Assembly (NCBI GenBank): GCA_050730675.1
Contig: JBOHNM010000128.1
Location: forward strand, 1-11,908
Direction: 5' to 3'
From: JBOHNM01 sp050730675
GTDB taxonomy: Bacteria > Planctomycetota > Phycisphaerae > Phycisphaerales > UBA1924
DNA length: 11,908 nt
How positions within the stretch are numbered: the stretch's first letter is position 1; each line of letters opens with the position of its first letter. The notes under the pieces were generated by a model. It saw nothing but the letters and a program-made list of their open reading frames with translations, was not told where the DNA came from and ran no database searches. Position numbers and translations under genes: made by a program. Below, piece by piece: positions 1 through 8,105 of this stretch.

Positions 1-174
1 GGGTGGGAGGATGCCGCAGAGTTCGTGCTGGCGGGCGCAACGGCGGTGGGGGTGGGAACGGGGCTCTTCGCCGATCCGACATGCCCGAAGCGGATTGTGC
101 GCGGGCTGGAGAAGTGGGTAGGCGAGCAGAAGAAGGCGTCGATCGATGAACTGGTGGGAGCGTTGGAAGTGTGA
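1..174 (+). CDS. pyrD: Dihydroorotate dehydrogenase, C-terminal end (5' truncated by window)
   Basis: Only the last 57 codons are present, open at the left edge in frame 1 and ending with TGA at 172-174. The enzyme oxidises dihydroorotate to orotate in pyrimidine synthesis, using FMN in a TIM barrel. The visible part begins GWEDAAEFVLAGATAVGVGT and continues through LFADP. This is the last strand-loop-helix of the barrel, where class 1 enzymes bind the FMN phosphate (family pattern G-A-x-A-V-x-V-G-T). The tail, with the segment SIDELVGAL, resembles the SIEELIG-type ending of class 1B (PyrD/PyrK) enzymes, so class 1B is more likely than the membrane-bound class 2. That subclass is inferred from a short fragment. 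The next gene starts 27 bp downstream on the same strand and is probably cotranscribed. Confidence 0.85.
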   Translation, partial: GWEDAAEFVLAGATAVGVGTGLFADPTCPKRIVRGLEKWVGEQKKASIDELVGALEV

Positions 175-191
175 GCCGGAGAGCATCGACT

Positions 192-195
192 GGAG
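192..195 (+). promoter_or_regulatory. Shine-Dalgarno of the beta-lactamase-like gene
   Basis: GGAG lies 6 nt before ATG 202. This spacing favours ATG 202 over the TTG at 199, which would sit too close, and over the second ATG at 205. Confidence 0.5.
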
Positions 196-201
196 TGCTT
201 G

Positions 202-1443
202 ATGATGAATGGCCTTTGCATGACGCTGACCGTGTTGCTTGCGTGCGGTCCAGCGCTCAACGCCGCCGCGGCGCTGCAGCCACCCGCACCGGAGCCGCCG
301 CCCGCGGCGAAGTCTCCCGAGCCGCGCGAACAAGCCCGAGATGTCTCCGGCGAGCTCGACAAGATCATCGAGAAACACAAGATCCCCGGCATGGTCGCGC
401 TGGCGATCGAGGGGCGTCGGGTGATCGTGCAGGGTGAGGCGGGCGTGCGGGTGCGAGGACATCCGGAAAAGATTACGATCAACGACAAGATGCACCTGGG
501 CTCGTGCACCAAGGCGATGACGGCCACGCTCTGTGCCAAGCTCGTCGAGCGCGGCGACCTGCGTTGGGACATCAACCTTGCCGAAGCCTTTCCCCGCAAT
601 GAGCCGCCTGTGCCTGAGGTGTGGCAGAAGGTCACGCTCGCACAACTGCTCACCAACACCGGCGGCGTGCCGGGGAGTCTGGACAAGGACGGGCTCTGGG
701 CGAGGCTTTGGAAGATGCACGAGAATGGGCCGGAGCCGCGCCAGGCGCTGCTGGACGGTGTGCTGGGCTACCAGCCCATCGCCAAGCCAGGCGAGAAGTT
801 CGAGTACTCCAACGGCGGCTTTGCGATCGCGGGTCACATCGCCGAGACCCGCATGAAGGAGAAGTACGAGGAGCTTCTGCGCCGCGATCTGTTGCACCCG
901 CTGGGCATCCGCAGTGGCGGGTTCGGTCCGCCGGCCGGCAAGGACGACTTCACACAGCCATGGGGGCACACGGCCGAAGGCAAGCCGGTGGAATTGGGGC
1001 ACGGTGCGGACAACCCGACCGCCATCACCCCCGCCGGGCGAGTCCACATGTCGATCGGTGACTGGTCGAAGTTCGTCTCGCTCCACCTGCGCGGCGAGCG
1101 GGGCGAGCCCGACACCGAGAAGTACCTCAAGCCCGAGACGTTCCGGAAGATGCACACGTCCGGCACGGCCCCGGGCAGCAACTACGCGATGGGGTGGGCG
1201 ATTGACAGGCGACCCTGGGCCAAGGGCGATCAGTCCGGCGACACCGGTCGAGTCTTCACGCATAGCGGCAGCAACACCATGTGGTTCTGCGTCACGTGGG
1301 TCGCGCCGGAGAAGAACTTCGCGGTGCTGGTCTGCTGCAACCAGGGCAACGGCGCGGCGGCCTGCGACGAGGCGTGCGGGGCGCTGATCAAGGCGTGGCG
1401 CGACGCTGCTAAGGCAACCGAGAAGCCCAATCCCAAGCCGTGA
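202..1443 (+). CDS. Exported serine beta-lactamase/esterase-family hydrolase
   Basis: A 413-residue protein of the class C beta-lactamase/penicillin-binding-protein-like (COG1680) superfamily. All three active-site elements are visible. They are the nucleophile motif S-C-T-K at about residues 101-104 (LGSCTKAMTA), the tyrosine motif Y-S-N at 202-204, and H-S-G at 354-356 in place of the K-T-G of true beta-lactamases. The segment TPAGRVHMSIGDW is typical of environmental members. The N-terminus (MMNGLCMTLTVLLACGPALN and on) is a short hydrophobic signal peptide, followed by a Pro/Ala-rich linker to about residue 45, so the enzyme is probably periplasmic or surface-associated. The substrate is unknown: the family includes esterases, D-amino-peptidases and peptidoglycan hydrolases, and H-S-G rather than K-T-G argues against calling it a resistance enzyme. 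ATG 202 is chosen because of the upstream GGAG. It follows pyrD by 27 bp and converges on smc 6 bp from its own stop. Confidence 0.9.
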   Translation: MMNGLCMTLTVLLACGPALNAAAALQPPAPEPPPAAKSPEPREQARDVSGELDKIIEKHKIPGMVALAIEGRRVIVQGEAGVRVRGHPEKITINDKMHLGSCTKAMTATLCAKLVERGDLRWDINLAEAFPRNEPPVPEVWQKVTLAQLLTNTGGVPGSLDKDGLWARLWKMHENGPEPRQALLDGVLGYQPIAKPGEKFEYSNGGFAIAGHIAETRMKEKYEELLRRDLLHPLGIRSGGFGPPAGKDDFTQPWGHTAEGKPVELGHGADNPTAITPAGRVHMSIGDWSKFVSLHLRGERGEPDTEKYLKPETFRKMHTSGTAPGSNYAMGWAIDRRPWAKGDQSGDTGRVFTHSGSNTMWFCVTWVAPEKNFAVLVCCNQGNGAAACDEACGALIKAWRDAAKATEKPNPKP

Positions 1444-1449
1444 CTTCGA

Positions 1450-4400
1450 TCAGTTGTCCGACACCGGCACCGGCTGCTTGCCGTTCATCATGCCCGCCAG
1501 GCCGCGGCGGAGCGCGCCGTCGGGCTGGTGATCCTCGACGTGCCGGGTCGCCTCGCTGGCGTGCGGCTTGGTCGCGTTGTCGGTGTGCTTGATGGCGCCG
1601 TCGGCGCCGACCTGATCGATGCGGACGCTGACACGCTTGGAGACGCCGCGCTCCTGCATCGTGACGCCGAAGAGCTGGTTGGCGGCGTGCATGGTCCGCT
1701 TGTGGTGGGTGATGACGATGAAGTGGCTGCGGTCGGTGAACTGCTCGACCACGCGGCAGAAGCGGTCGACGTTGGCATCGTCCATGGCGGCGTCCACCTC
1801 GTCCAGCACGCAGAAGCACGAGGGCTTGGAGCGGAAGATCGCCATGAGCAGCGCCACGGCGGTCATCGCCTTCTCGCCGCCGGAGAGCTGGCTGATCGAG
1901 CGCGGCTCCTTGCCCGGCGGCTTGGCGATGATCTCGACACCGCTCTCGAGCCAGTCCACCTTGGGTGTGCCGTCGGGGTTCATCTGCTCGACGCCGTCGA
2001 CCATCAGCGGCATGAGACGGACCTCGGCGCGGCCGCCGCCGAAGAGCTTGCGGAACATGCCGTCGGAGCCCGCGAAGTTCTTCTCGATGATGCGGAAGGT
2101 CTCTTCGAAGCGCGAGCGGCTTGCGACGTTGAGCTGCTCGATGAGTTCGGCGAGCTGCACGCGGGCGGCGTCGAGGTCGGCGACTTGCGCGGCGAGGGTC
2201 TCGTTGCGGCTGGCGAGCTGGGACTCTTCTTCGATGGCGTCGAGGTTGACGTTGCCGAGCTTGCGGATGGCGTCGCGGAGTTCGTCGGCCTGCTTGGCAC
2301 CGGCGTCGGGGTCGATGCGGGTGATGACCAGGTCGCCGGTGGTGTCGGCGAGCATCTCGGCGTACTCGGCGTGGAGCGCCGGCAGGGCGAAGCCGAGGTC
2401 CTGCTGGGCGCGGTCCTCGAGGTTCTCGCGCTTCACCTCGGCCTCGCGCTTAGCGACTTCGAGGGCGTGCCAATCACGCTGGATGTGGCTTGCGTGGTCG
2501 CGGGCGGCGATAACGAATTCGCCGAGTGAGCTGGATGTTTCGGCGGCGGCGGTGACCTGCTCGGCCAGTTCGTTCGTAGCGGCTTCGGCGCGGGTGGCCA
2601 GTTCGCGGGCCTCGGCGGCGGCGCGGGCGGACTGAGCAACGATCTCGGCGTGCTCGGTCTGGCTGGCGCGGCGCGACTCGATCTGCTGGGCGATGTTGCG
2701 CTGCTGGCGCTGCGTGTCGCCCAGGGCATATTCGAGGCGCTGGCGCTCGCGCCGGGCATTGGCCACCTGCTCGCTCAGGCGGCCGACCTCGACCTTGTCG
2801 GCGGTGATGCGCTCGGCCGCGGCGTCGGCTTCGGCCTGGACCTGGGCCACGCGGGTGTCGAGTTCGGCGACGGCGGCGGATTCGTCGGCGTAGAGGCGAC
2901 GGAGGCTCTCGGCCTTCTCGGTCTGCTGGGCACGCTCGGCATCGAGGGCGCCCGCGCGGTCGGTGAGCTGGGAGATCTCGTCGCCGAGGGCGGCGTGCTC
3001 GCGGAGGAGGCGCTCGACCATCGCCACAGCCTGCTCGAAGCGGGATTCCTCTTGAGCAAGGCGGCGACGGGATTGGTCAAGCTCCGAGCGGACGCGGGCG
3101 GCATCGGCCGAAAGTTGAGCGGCCTCGCTGTCGAGTAGGGCAAGGGCCTCGCGTTCGGCGACGAGAACGGAAGTGAGTTCGGTCAGTTCGCCGTCGAGAG
3201 ATTCCAGCTCGCTGCGGCGCTGGAGAACGCCGCCGGCCTGGTTCTGCTCGCTGAGCGGTCCGGCAAGGATGCGGCCGTCGGTCTCCAGCACGGCGCCGGC
3301 TTCGGTGACGAAGCGGGGTGGGCGCGTGCCATCGGCATTCAGCACGCCACCGGCGGCGAGCATGACGGCGGCTTCGAGGTCCTTCACGAGGTACGTGCTG
3401 CCGAGCATGCGGTCGAGCAGCGCGGACAGGCCTTCGATCGTTTCGCGGCAGCGGACCACCGAGCGCAGGGGAATGGCGCTGGGCGCGACGGGTGGAGTAC
3501 CCACAGGTGTGGAAGCCGCGAGTGTGTTCACCGCGGCGAAGGTCACGCGGCCCTTGAGCGTGCCGAGGTCGTCGGCCGCGGGGACATCGGTGAGCGACGG
3601 GACCAGCAGAGCCTGCAGGTTGGGGCCGAGGGCGGCTTCGACGGCCGCGGCGTAGCGGGCGCTGGCGACGATGTGGTCCGAGAGGATGCCCGCGACGGAG
3701 GCGAAGCCCTGGCCGGCGGCGCGGGTATCGAGCACGGTCTTGACGGCCTCGTTGAGGCCGACGCGCTGCTCGACCATTTCGCTGAGGGTGTGGCGGCGAG
3801 AATCGACGCGGGCGTGGCGCTGGTCGAGTTCGCTCAGCCGCTCGGACTGGCTGCGGCGGTCGGTCATCAACTGGCCGGTGCGGTCGGCGAGCGCGTTGGA
3901 CTGCGATTCCAGTTCGGCGACGCTGGTGCGCAGCGCGGCGACGTTCGTTTCGGCGGTCGTGCGAGACTCGCCGGCGCGAGCCTGCTCGGTCTGGTTGGTC
4001 GCGGCTTTGGTCGCGAGCTTGGCGAGTTGGTCGGCCAGCACCGCGGCGCGGCGCTGGTCCTGCTCGATCGCGGCGAGGATGCCGGCGCGTTCGCGGTCGA
4101 TGTTCGCGGCGCTCGCCCGTTTCTGGCCGAGTGTGGAACGAGCCGCCGCGAGCTGCTCAAGCACTGCGCCGCGAGATTGGGCAAGCTGGGCCAACGAACG
4201 TTCGGCCTCGCCGAGCTTTTCGCCCAGCGCGGCGATCTGGTCCGCCGCCGCACGCTCGGACTCGGCAAGCCCGGTGATCCGCTGCTCCACCTCGGCGAGT
4301 CGGCCCTGATCCTGCTCGACCTGGGCGGTGATCGCCTCGGCCGCGGCCTGGGCGGCACGCCCGCGCTGCTCGGCGGATTGCTCGGCGTGCAGGGCCGACT

Positions 4401-5457
4401 GGTGCTCGCTCTCGGCGCGGCGCTGCTGGTCGGCCAGTTCGTGGCGGCGCAATTCGGCTTCCTGCTTTTCGGCTTCGAGCGCTGTCAGCGCGTCGGTCGC
4501 GCTGTGACGCTGCACATCCAGTTCGGCGAGGCGGCTGGTCAGCCCGACGAGCCGCTGGTGCAGGTCATCGAACTGATCGAGCGCCAGCGCCATGCGCACC
4601 GCGCCCAGCTCTTCATCGAGGAGCTTGAACTGGCGGGCCTTGGCCGCTTGGCCCTTGACAATCCGCAGCCGGCGCTCGGTGCTCTCGAGCTGCTCGCGCG
4701 AACGCACAAGATTCGATTCCGTGCGTTCGAGCTTCCGCTCGGCCTCCTGGCGGCGCTGGCGGAACTTCGCCACGCCCGCGGCCTCCTCGAAGACCGTCCG
4801 CCGCTCGGTCGGCGAGGCGAGGAGCATCGCGTCAACTTTACCTTGCTCAATGATCGAGTACGCGTCGGCGCCGACGCCCGTATCGAGGAACAGGTCGCGG
4901 ATGTCTTTCAGCCGCGCCTTGCGCCCGTTGATGAGGTACTCACTCGTGCCGTCGCGATACAGGCGGCGTTCGATGTCCACAACATCGGTGTCGATCGGCA
5001 ACGCCCGCTTGCCGCGCACGTTGGCCTCGATCACCGACGGCGCCTGCTCCAAGATCACTTCCGGTGCAGCGGCCGTGGCCTCATCCTGCGCGCCTGTCGC
5101 AGGTGCTTCCGGCTCCGTGCCCTCGGCCGCCACCTGCGGCACATCGGCCCGAACAGGGATCATTCCCGGCAGCAGAGCCGTCGCACCTTCCAGCACAGGA
5201 TTCTCAAACGTCAGAATGACGCTCGCCAACCCCAGCGGCTTGCGCGCCGCCGAGCCGGCGAAGATGCAGTCGATCATCTCCGTGCCGCGCAGGCTCTTGC
5301 TGGAGCGCTCGCCGAGCACCCACTTCACGGCGTCCACAACGTTGCTTTTGCCGCAGCCGTTGGGGCCGACGATGCCGGTGATGGGCGCATCGAACGTGAA
5401 CTCGGTCTTGTCCGCGAAGGACTTGAAACCGGTGAGGGTCAGCTTGGCCAGGCGCAT
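1450..5457 (-). CDS. smc: Chromosome partition protein SMC
   Basis: A full-length SMC ATPase of 1335 residues; the family is usually about 1150-1200. It acts as a dimer with ScpA/ScpB to organise and segregate the chromosome. The N-terminal head starts MRLAKLTLTGFKSFADKTEF, with Walker A GPNGCGKSN at 31-39. The Q-loop-side segment containing YSIIEQGKVD is near 200-209. Coiled coil runs from about 235 to 580, the hinge from about 583 to 735 (ending near GRILAGP), and the returning coil from about 745 to 1060. The C-terminal head has the signature LSGGEKAMTAVA from 1191 and Walker B CFCVLDEVDA with D1219/E1220. A GVTMQERGVSK segment follows. The extra length comes from an insertion at about residues 87-153 of the N-terminal head, a smaller one near 1150-1170, and a C-terminal tail of roughly 50 residues. 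An upstream in-frame start at 5535 would add 26 residues unlike the family, so ATG 5457 is preferred. No scp gene is visible nearby. Confidence 0.97.
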   Translation of the reverse strand: MRLAKLTLTGFKSFADKTEFTFDAPITGIVGPNGCGKSNVVDAVKWVLGERSSKSLRGTEMIDCIFAGSAARKPLGLASVILTFENPVLEGATALLPGMIPVRADVPQVAAEGTEPEAPATGAQDEATAAAPEVILEQAPSVIEANVRGKRALPIDTDVVDIERRLYRDGTSEYLINGRKARLKDIRDLFLDTGVGADAYSIIEQGKVDAMLLASPTERRTVFEEAAGVAKFRQRRQEAERKLERTESNLVRSREQLESTERRLRIVKGQAAKARQFKLLDEELGAVRMALALDQFDDLHQRLVGLTSRLAELDVQRHSATDALTALEAEKQEAELRRHELADQQRRAESEHQSALHAEQSAEQRGRAAQAAAEAITAQVEQDQGRLAEVEQRITGLAESERAAADQIAALGEKLGEAERSLAQLAQSRGAVLEQLAAARSTLGQKRASAANIDRERAGILAAIEQDQRRAAVLADQLAKLATKAATNQTEQARAGESRTTAETNVAALRTSVAELESQSNALADRTGQLMTDRRSQSERLSELDQRHARVDSRRHTLSEMVEQRVGLNEAVKTVLDTRAAGQGFASVAGILSDHIVASARYAAAVEAALGPNLQALLVPSLTDVPAADDLGTLKGRVTFAAVNTLAASTPVGTPPVAPSAIPLRSVVRCRETIEGLSALLDRMLGSTYLVKDLEAAVMLAAGGVLNADGTRPPRFVTEAGAVLETDGRILAGPLSEQNQAGGVLQRRSELESLDGELTELTSVLVAEREALALLDSEAAQLSADAARVRSELDQSRRRLAQEESRFEQAVAMVERLLREHAALGDEISQLTDRAGALDAERAQQTEKAESLRRLYADESAAVAELDTRVAQVQAEADAAAERITADKVEVGRLSEQVANARRERQRLEYALGDTQRQQRNIAQQIESRRASQTEHAEIVAQSARAAAEARELATRAEAATNELAEQVTAAAETSSSLGEFVIAARDHASHIQRDWHALEVAKREAEVKRENLEDRAQQDLGFALPALHAEYAEMLADTTGDLVITRIDPDAGAKQADELRDAIRKLGNVNLDAIEEESQLASRNETLAAQVADLDAARVQLAELIEQLNVASRSRFEETFRIIEKNFAGSDGMFRKLFGGGRAEVRLMPLMVDGVEQMNPDGTPKVDWLESGVEIIAKPPGKEPRSISQLSGGEKAMTAVALLMAIFRSKPSCFCVLDEVDAAMDDANVDRFCRVVEQFTDRSHFIVITHHKRTMHAANQLFGVTMQERGVSKRVSVRIDQVGADGAIKHTDNATKPHASEATRHVEDHQPDGALRRGLAGMMNGKQPVPVSDN

Positions 5458-5467
5458 ATCGGGGCAA

Positions 5468-5472
5468 CCTCC
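5468..5472 (-). promoter_or_regulatory. Shine-Dalgarno of smc
   Basis: GGAGG on the minus strand (CCTCC as written) lies 10 nt before the smc ATG at 5457. It supports this start over the longer reading frame that opens at 5535. Confidence 0.5.
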
Positions 5473-5543
5473 GTGTCGCGGTCGCGGCGAAGGTGCATGG
5501 ACCCCCGCCGGCGTTCGGGAGCCTCCGGCCCCCAAGGTCCGAG

Positions 5544-5572
5544 AGTATCGCTGCCGCGGGCGTGGGAATCAA
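5544..5572 (-). promoter_or_regulatory. Candidate sigma70-type promoter for smc
   Basis: Read on the minus strand, TTGATT (-35) is followed by a 17-nt spacer and GATACT (-10). Each hexamer matches the consensus at 4 of 6 positions and the spacing is ideal. It would start transcription about 80 nt upstream of the smc start codon. No transcript evidence is available, and planctomycete promoters are poorly characterised. Confidence 0.4.
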
Positions 5573-5962
5573 ACCGCCACACCGCAGAAACACTCGATGG
5601 AATCCGCGACGAAAGGCCGCCGCCGGCTGCTCGCCGAGGGCTTCAAGTGCATCGGCTGGAGTCCGCCCGAGAACGGAGATTTGGCCTTCCCGCCCGGGGT
5701 TCCGCTGGCCTTCCCATGCCGCGCGGGTAACTTATTGATCGAGCAGAGATATGGATCTGGTCTGAGCGTCCGTCGGCGGGTTGCCCGGGCGCGATCGAGG
5801 TTGAGGGATCTCTTCTGAATTCGATCCGGCACGCAAGCCCTTACCAGGGCAGGCGATCGCTTTGTGTCCCCGGCCGTCCACGCCGGGTGTGTCGTGTCCG
5901 AGCCACACATAGCGGCTGCCGCGAGCGATTGCGTTGGCCGCTCTTGCCTTGTCGCGATAGCG

Positions 5963-5988
5963 CAGCGCCCGCTTACTGCGGAGCGCTG
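5963..5988 (-). terminator. GC-rich hairpin at the FlgI-like stop codon (possible terminator)
   Basis: As written, CAGCGC-CCGC, loop TTACT, then GCGG-A-GCGCTG. This gives a 10-bp stem with one bulged A and a 5-nt loop. The loop contains the TAA stop of the FlgI-like gene (5973-5975). No T-tract follows on the minus strand, so it is not a classical intrinsic terminator. It may instead be a 3'-end stabilising hairpin. Confidence 0.3.
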
Positions 5989-7904
5989 GACGGCTGGTTG
6001 CTCTTTTGCTTCTGCTGCTGCTCGGGGCTCTGTTGGGGCGGGCCGAGCGGCACAAGCATCGGCTTCTTGTCGCCGGACTTGGCGTTGGACTTGGGCTGCG
6101 AGGCGCTGATCAGGCGGACATTGCGCTTGACCTGCTCACGCTGGGCCTCGCTCTCGGGCCGGTCGCCCGCGGCCGAGTCGTCGGCCAGTTCGGTCATGCG
6201 GGCCAGCAACCGATCCTGCTCGGTCGCCAGAGCGCCCGCGATCGCCCCTTGCCGCTGCATCTCGTAGAGGGCGCCGACGACCTCTGAATACGTCATCCCC
6301 AGCCCTGTTTCCGGGGATTCGGGCGTGGTGCTGTGGCCGAGGTAGTACACCAGTTTGCGGACATCGTCGGGGGCCCGCCCCTGCGTCACCTTGTCGGTGC
6401 GGTAGTCCTTGTAGTACAAACGCGGCGGGTCGCCCTCGCTGTCGGCTGTCAGCATCAGCCGGTCCTGCCATGCGGAGACGAGTGCCGGGCGGTTCACCCG
6501 CAGGTTGTCGCCGAAGAGCACGATCCGCGGCGTCCCCTGCTGGGTGATGTAGATCATCGGCTCGCCCGCGGGCACGGTGTCGAGCCAGAACTTGCCGTCC
6601 ACGGCGCTGCGCCGGATGATCGGGTCGCCGCGCACCAGCAGGGCCTCGTAGGCCGCGATGCGGACCGGAAGCTCGACCGCCGAGAGCATCTCGCGCAGGG
6701 CCAGGTCGGCCTGGGGGCTGCTGGAGAGGTCGCCCAGCAGCGCGATGCATTCGCTCTTGAGGTTGATGGTGGTCTGGGGCGATGTGGCGATCTCGCTCAG
6801 GAACGGCGCCGTGCGCGGGTCGCCGAGCTTGGCGCCGGCACGCAGGGCCGCCATGCGGGGCAGGAACTCGGGGTTGTCGTAGATCCCCGCCAGGAAGGGG
6901 ATGGCGGACTTGCCCAGCCCCTGCAGGCACCACGAGATTTCGTTGGCCATGCCGGGGGTCTTGAGCATCTCGTCGGCGTAGCGCTTGGCGTATTCCTGCG
7001 GGAAGGCCGTATCGATCTGCATGTACCGCACGAGCTGGATGAACTCGGCGGGCCTGTTGCGGTAGGCGTGCGGCACTTTCACCGCCACGCTGGAGGCGTT
7101 GCGGCCACGGGCGACCGGGCCTTCATCGCCGGGGCCTGCTGGGAAGCGGCTGTTGATCGACGTCGCGATCGATGCCGCCCGCTGGTGGCTGGGATTGTCG
7201 AGCACAAGCTCGATGGGCAGAGGGTCGATCACCATGCCGCCGTCGAGCACACGCCCGACGGTGCGTGACAGGCTCGAGCCGATTTCGCCCTCCTCGCCGG
7301 GAGTGACAAACGGGTTGATGAAGATCGGGCCGCGGGCCTCGGCCATCTTTCGAGTCTTCATGGCGCCGAAGACCGACGGCGGGCCGAGTTGCAGGTCCGT
7401 GCTCCAGAGCTTCCCGCCCTCGAGGCTCGTCACCGACGAGCCGGCGAGCGTGCGCACGCGGACGTCAAAGCGGGCGCGGTCGGGTGAGCCGGGGGCGACG
7501 ACGCCCTCGACGATCACCACGGCGACGTTCGGATCTTCCAGCACCTGCCGGGGCGACTTGCCCGCCATCGGCCCCTCGTCGAGCGGGCCGCCCTTGCCGA
7601 CGCCGCCACGGCCCAGTTGGCGCTCCATCGTGGACATCACGTCCGGCGGCAAAGGGCCGCCGCCGGTGCCGTTGAGCCCGACGACCAGACCCAAGCCGGA
7701 GACCAGCACCGGGTCGATACCGCGCAGCGTGGCCTCGCTGGCGATGGTGCCGCGGAAAATCGCGGGGACATCGCGCAGGACCGGCTCGGACTTGCGGGCT
7801 TCCTTCTGCTCGCCTTCGGAGCAGCCGAAGGTGGAGAGGCCGACAGCGGCGGCGAGCAGGGCCAAGGCCGCCGGTGTGGTGAGGCGCCAAGTCGGACGGG
7901 TCAT
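5973..7904 (-). CDS. Lipoprotein with FlgI (P-ring)-like domain and HEAT-like repeats
   Basis: 643 residues. Residues 1-27 form a signal peptide ending LSTFGC, with Cys28 in a plausible though non-canonical lipobox (Phe at -2). Residues 44-295 resemble the flagellar P-ring protein FlgI: LVSGLGLVVGLNGTGGG at 68-83, then NVAVVIVEGVVAPGSPDRAR at 126-145, then a VRVRTLAGSSVTSLEGGKLW stretch. In FlgI these correspond to the GYGLVVGLNGTGD, NVAAVMVTADLPPFA and IDVTVSSIGDAKSLRGG segments. Residues 325-430 are paired helices like HEAT repeats (GKSAIPFLAG, MAALRAGAKLGDPRTAPFLS, AAYEALLVRGDP). Residues 435-560 are an unrecognised, strand-rich domain. The last 65 residues are Gln/Lys/Pro-rich and probably disordered. 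A normal FlgI is about 370 residues, not a lipoprotein, and sits in a flagellar operon; none of that holds here. It is probably an envelope protein built on a FlgI-like fold, and a flagellar role is unproven. GGA 7 nt before the ATG is a weak ribosome-binding site. Confidence 0.85.
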   Translation of the reverse strand: MTRPTWRLTTPAALALLAAAVGLSTFGCSEGEQKEARKSEPVLRDVPAIFRGTIASEATLRGIDPVLVSGLGLVVGLNGTGGGPLPPDVMSTMERQLGRGGVGKGGPLDEGPMAGKSPRQVLEDPNVAVVIVEGVVAPGSPDRARFDVRVRTLAGSSVTSLEGGKLWSTDLQLGPPSVFGAMKTRKMAEARGPIFINPFVTPGEEGEIGSSLSRTVGRVLDGGMVIDPLPIELVLDNPSHQRAASIATSINSRFPAGPGDEGPVARGRNASSVAVKVPHAYRNRPAEFIQLVRYMQIDTAFPQEYAKRYADEMLKTPGMANEISWCLQGLGKSAIPFLAGIYDNPEFLPRMAALRAGAKLGDPRTAPFLSEIATSPQTTINLKSECIALLGDLSSSPQADLALREMLSAVELPVRIAAYEALLVRGDPIIRRSAVDGKFWLDTVPAGEPMIYITQQGTPRIVLFGDNLRVNRPALVSAWQDRLMLTADSEGDPPRLYYKDYRTDKVTQGRAPDDVRKLVYYLGHSTTPESPETGLGMTYSEVVGALYEMQRQGAIAGALATEQDRLLARMTELADDSAAGDRPESEAQREQVKRNVRLISASQPKSNAKSGDKKPMLVPLGPPQQSPEQQQKQKSNQPSSAPQ

Positions 7905-8105
7905 GCGGGGTTCCAGGTGCGGCGATTCGGCCCGCCGCGGGGCACTTGCGAGAGGTGACGCTACCGGGGCGGGCGGGGCCGATCAAGGCGGCGATACGAG
8001 CGGCGAGCAAGGCGGTTGCTGGCGGCCCCCGAGATGGGGCAAGCGACACGCTCTCCGGAACGACCGCGAAGATGTCCACAAACGCCCGTCGGGGTGTTCA
8101 GGACG

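Larger units (their letters stand above)
5458..5972. other. Intergenic stretch between smc and the FlgI-like gene; no convincing gene
   Basis: 515 bp. It holds the smc leader and candidate promoter near its left end. The rest has reading frames on both strands, but none has family motifs or a good ribosome-binding site. The best is a 73-codon plus-strand frame, 5597-5818 (starting MESATKGRRRLLAEGFKC), with no Shine-Dalgarno. I looked for tRNA T-loop patterns, an RNase P core, an SRP RNA core and riboswitch elements and saw none. Codon periodicity is weak compared with the flanking genes, so it may be a decayed gene or a long leader for smc. Confidence 0.5.

Noticed and set aside
202..1443. 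Antibiotic-resistance beta-lactamase
   Set aside because: The third motif is H-S-G, not K-T-G, and the overall pattern fits the broad COG1680 hydrolase group. A resistance role cannot be supported.
5458..5535. Longer smc start at 5535 adding 26 residues
   Set aside because: The added residues are Pro/Arg/Gly-rich and unlike SMC N-termini. MRLAKLTL at 5457 matches the family and has GGAGG upstream.
3673..5730. Long plus-strand open frame (685 codons) opposite smc
   Set aside because: It is the antisense shadow of smc in GC-rich DNA. Its translation is a biased Arg/Ala/Gly/Leu mix without motifs, while the minus strand carries an intact SMC.
5597..5818. 73-codon plus-strand ORF in the smc upstream region
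   Set aside because: No Shine-Dalgarno, no recognisable family and no G/C third-position bias pattern like the confident genes. It is kept only as a possibility in the intergenic entry.
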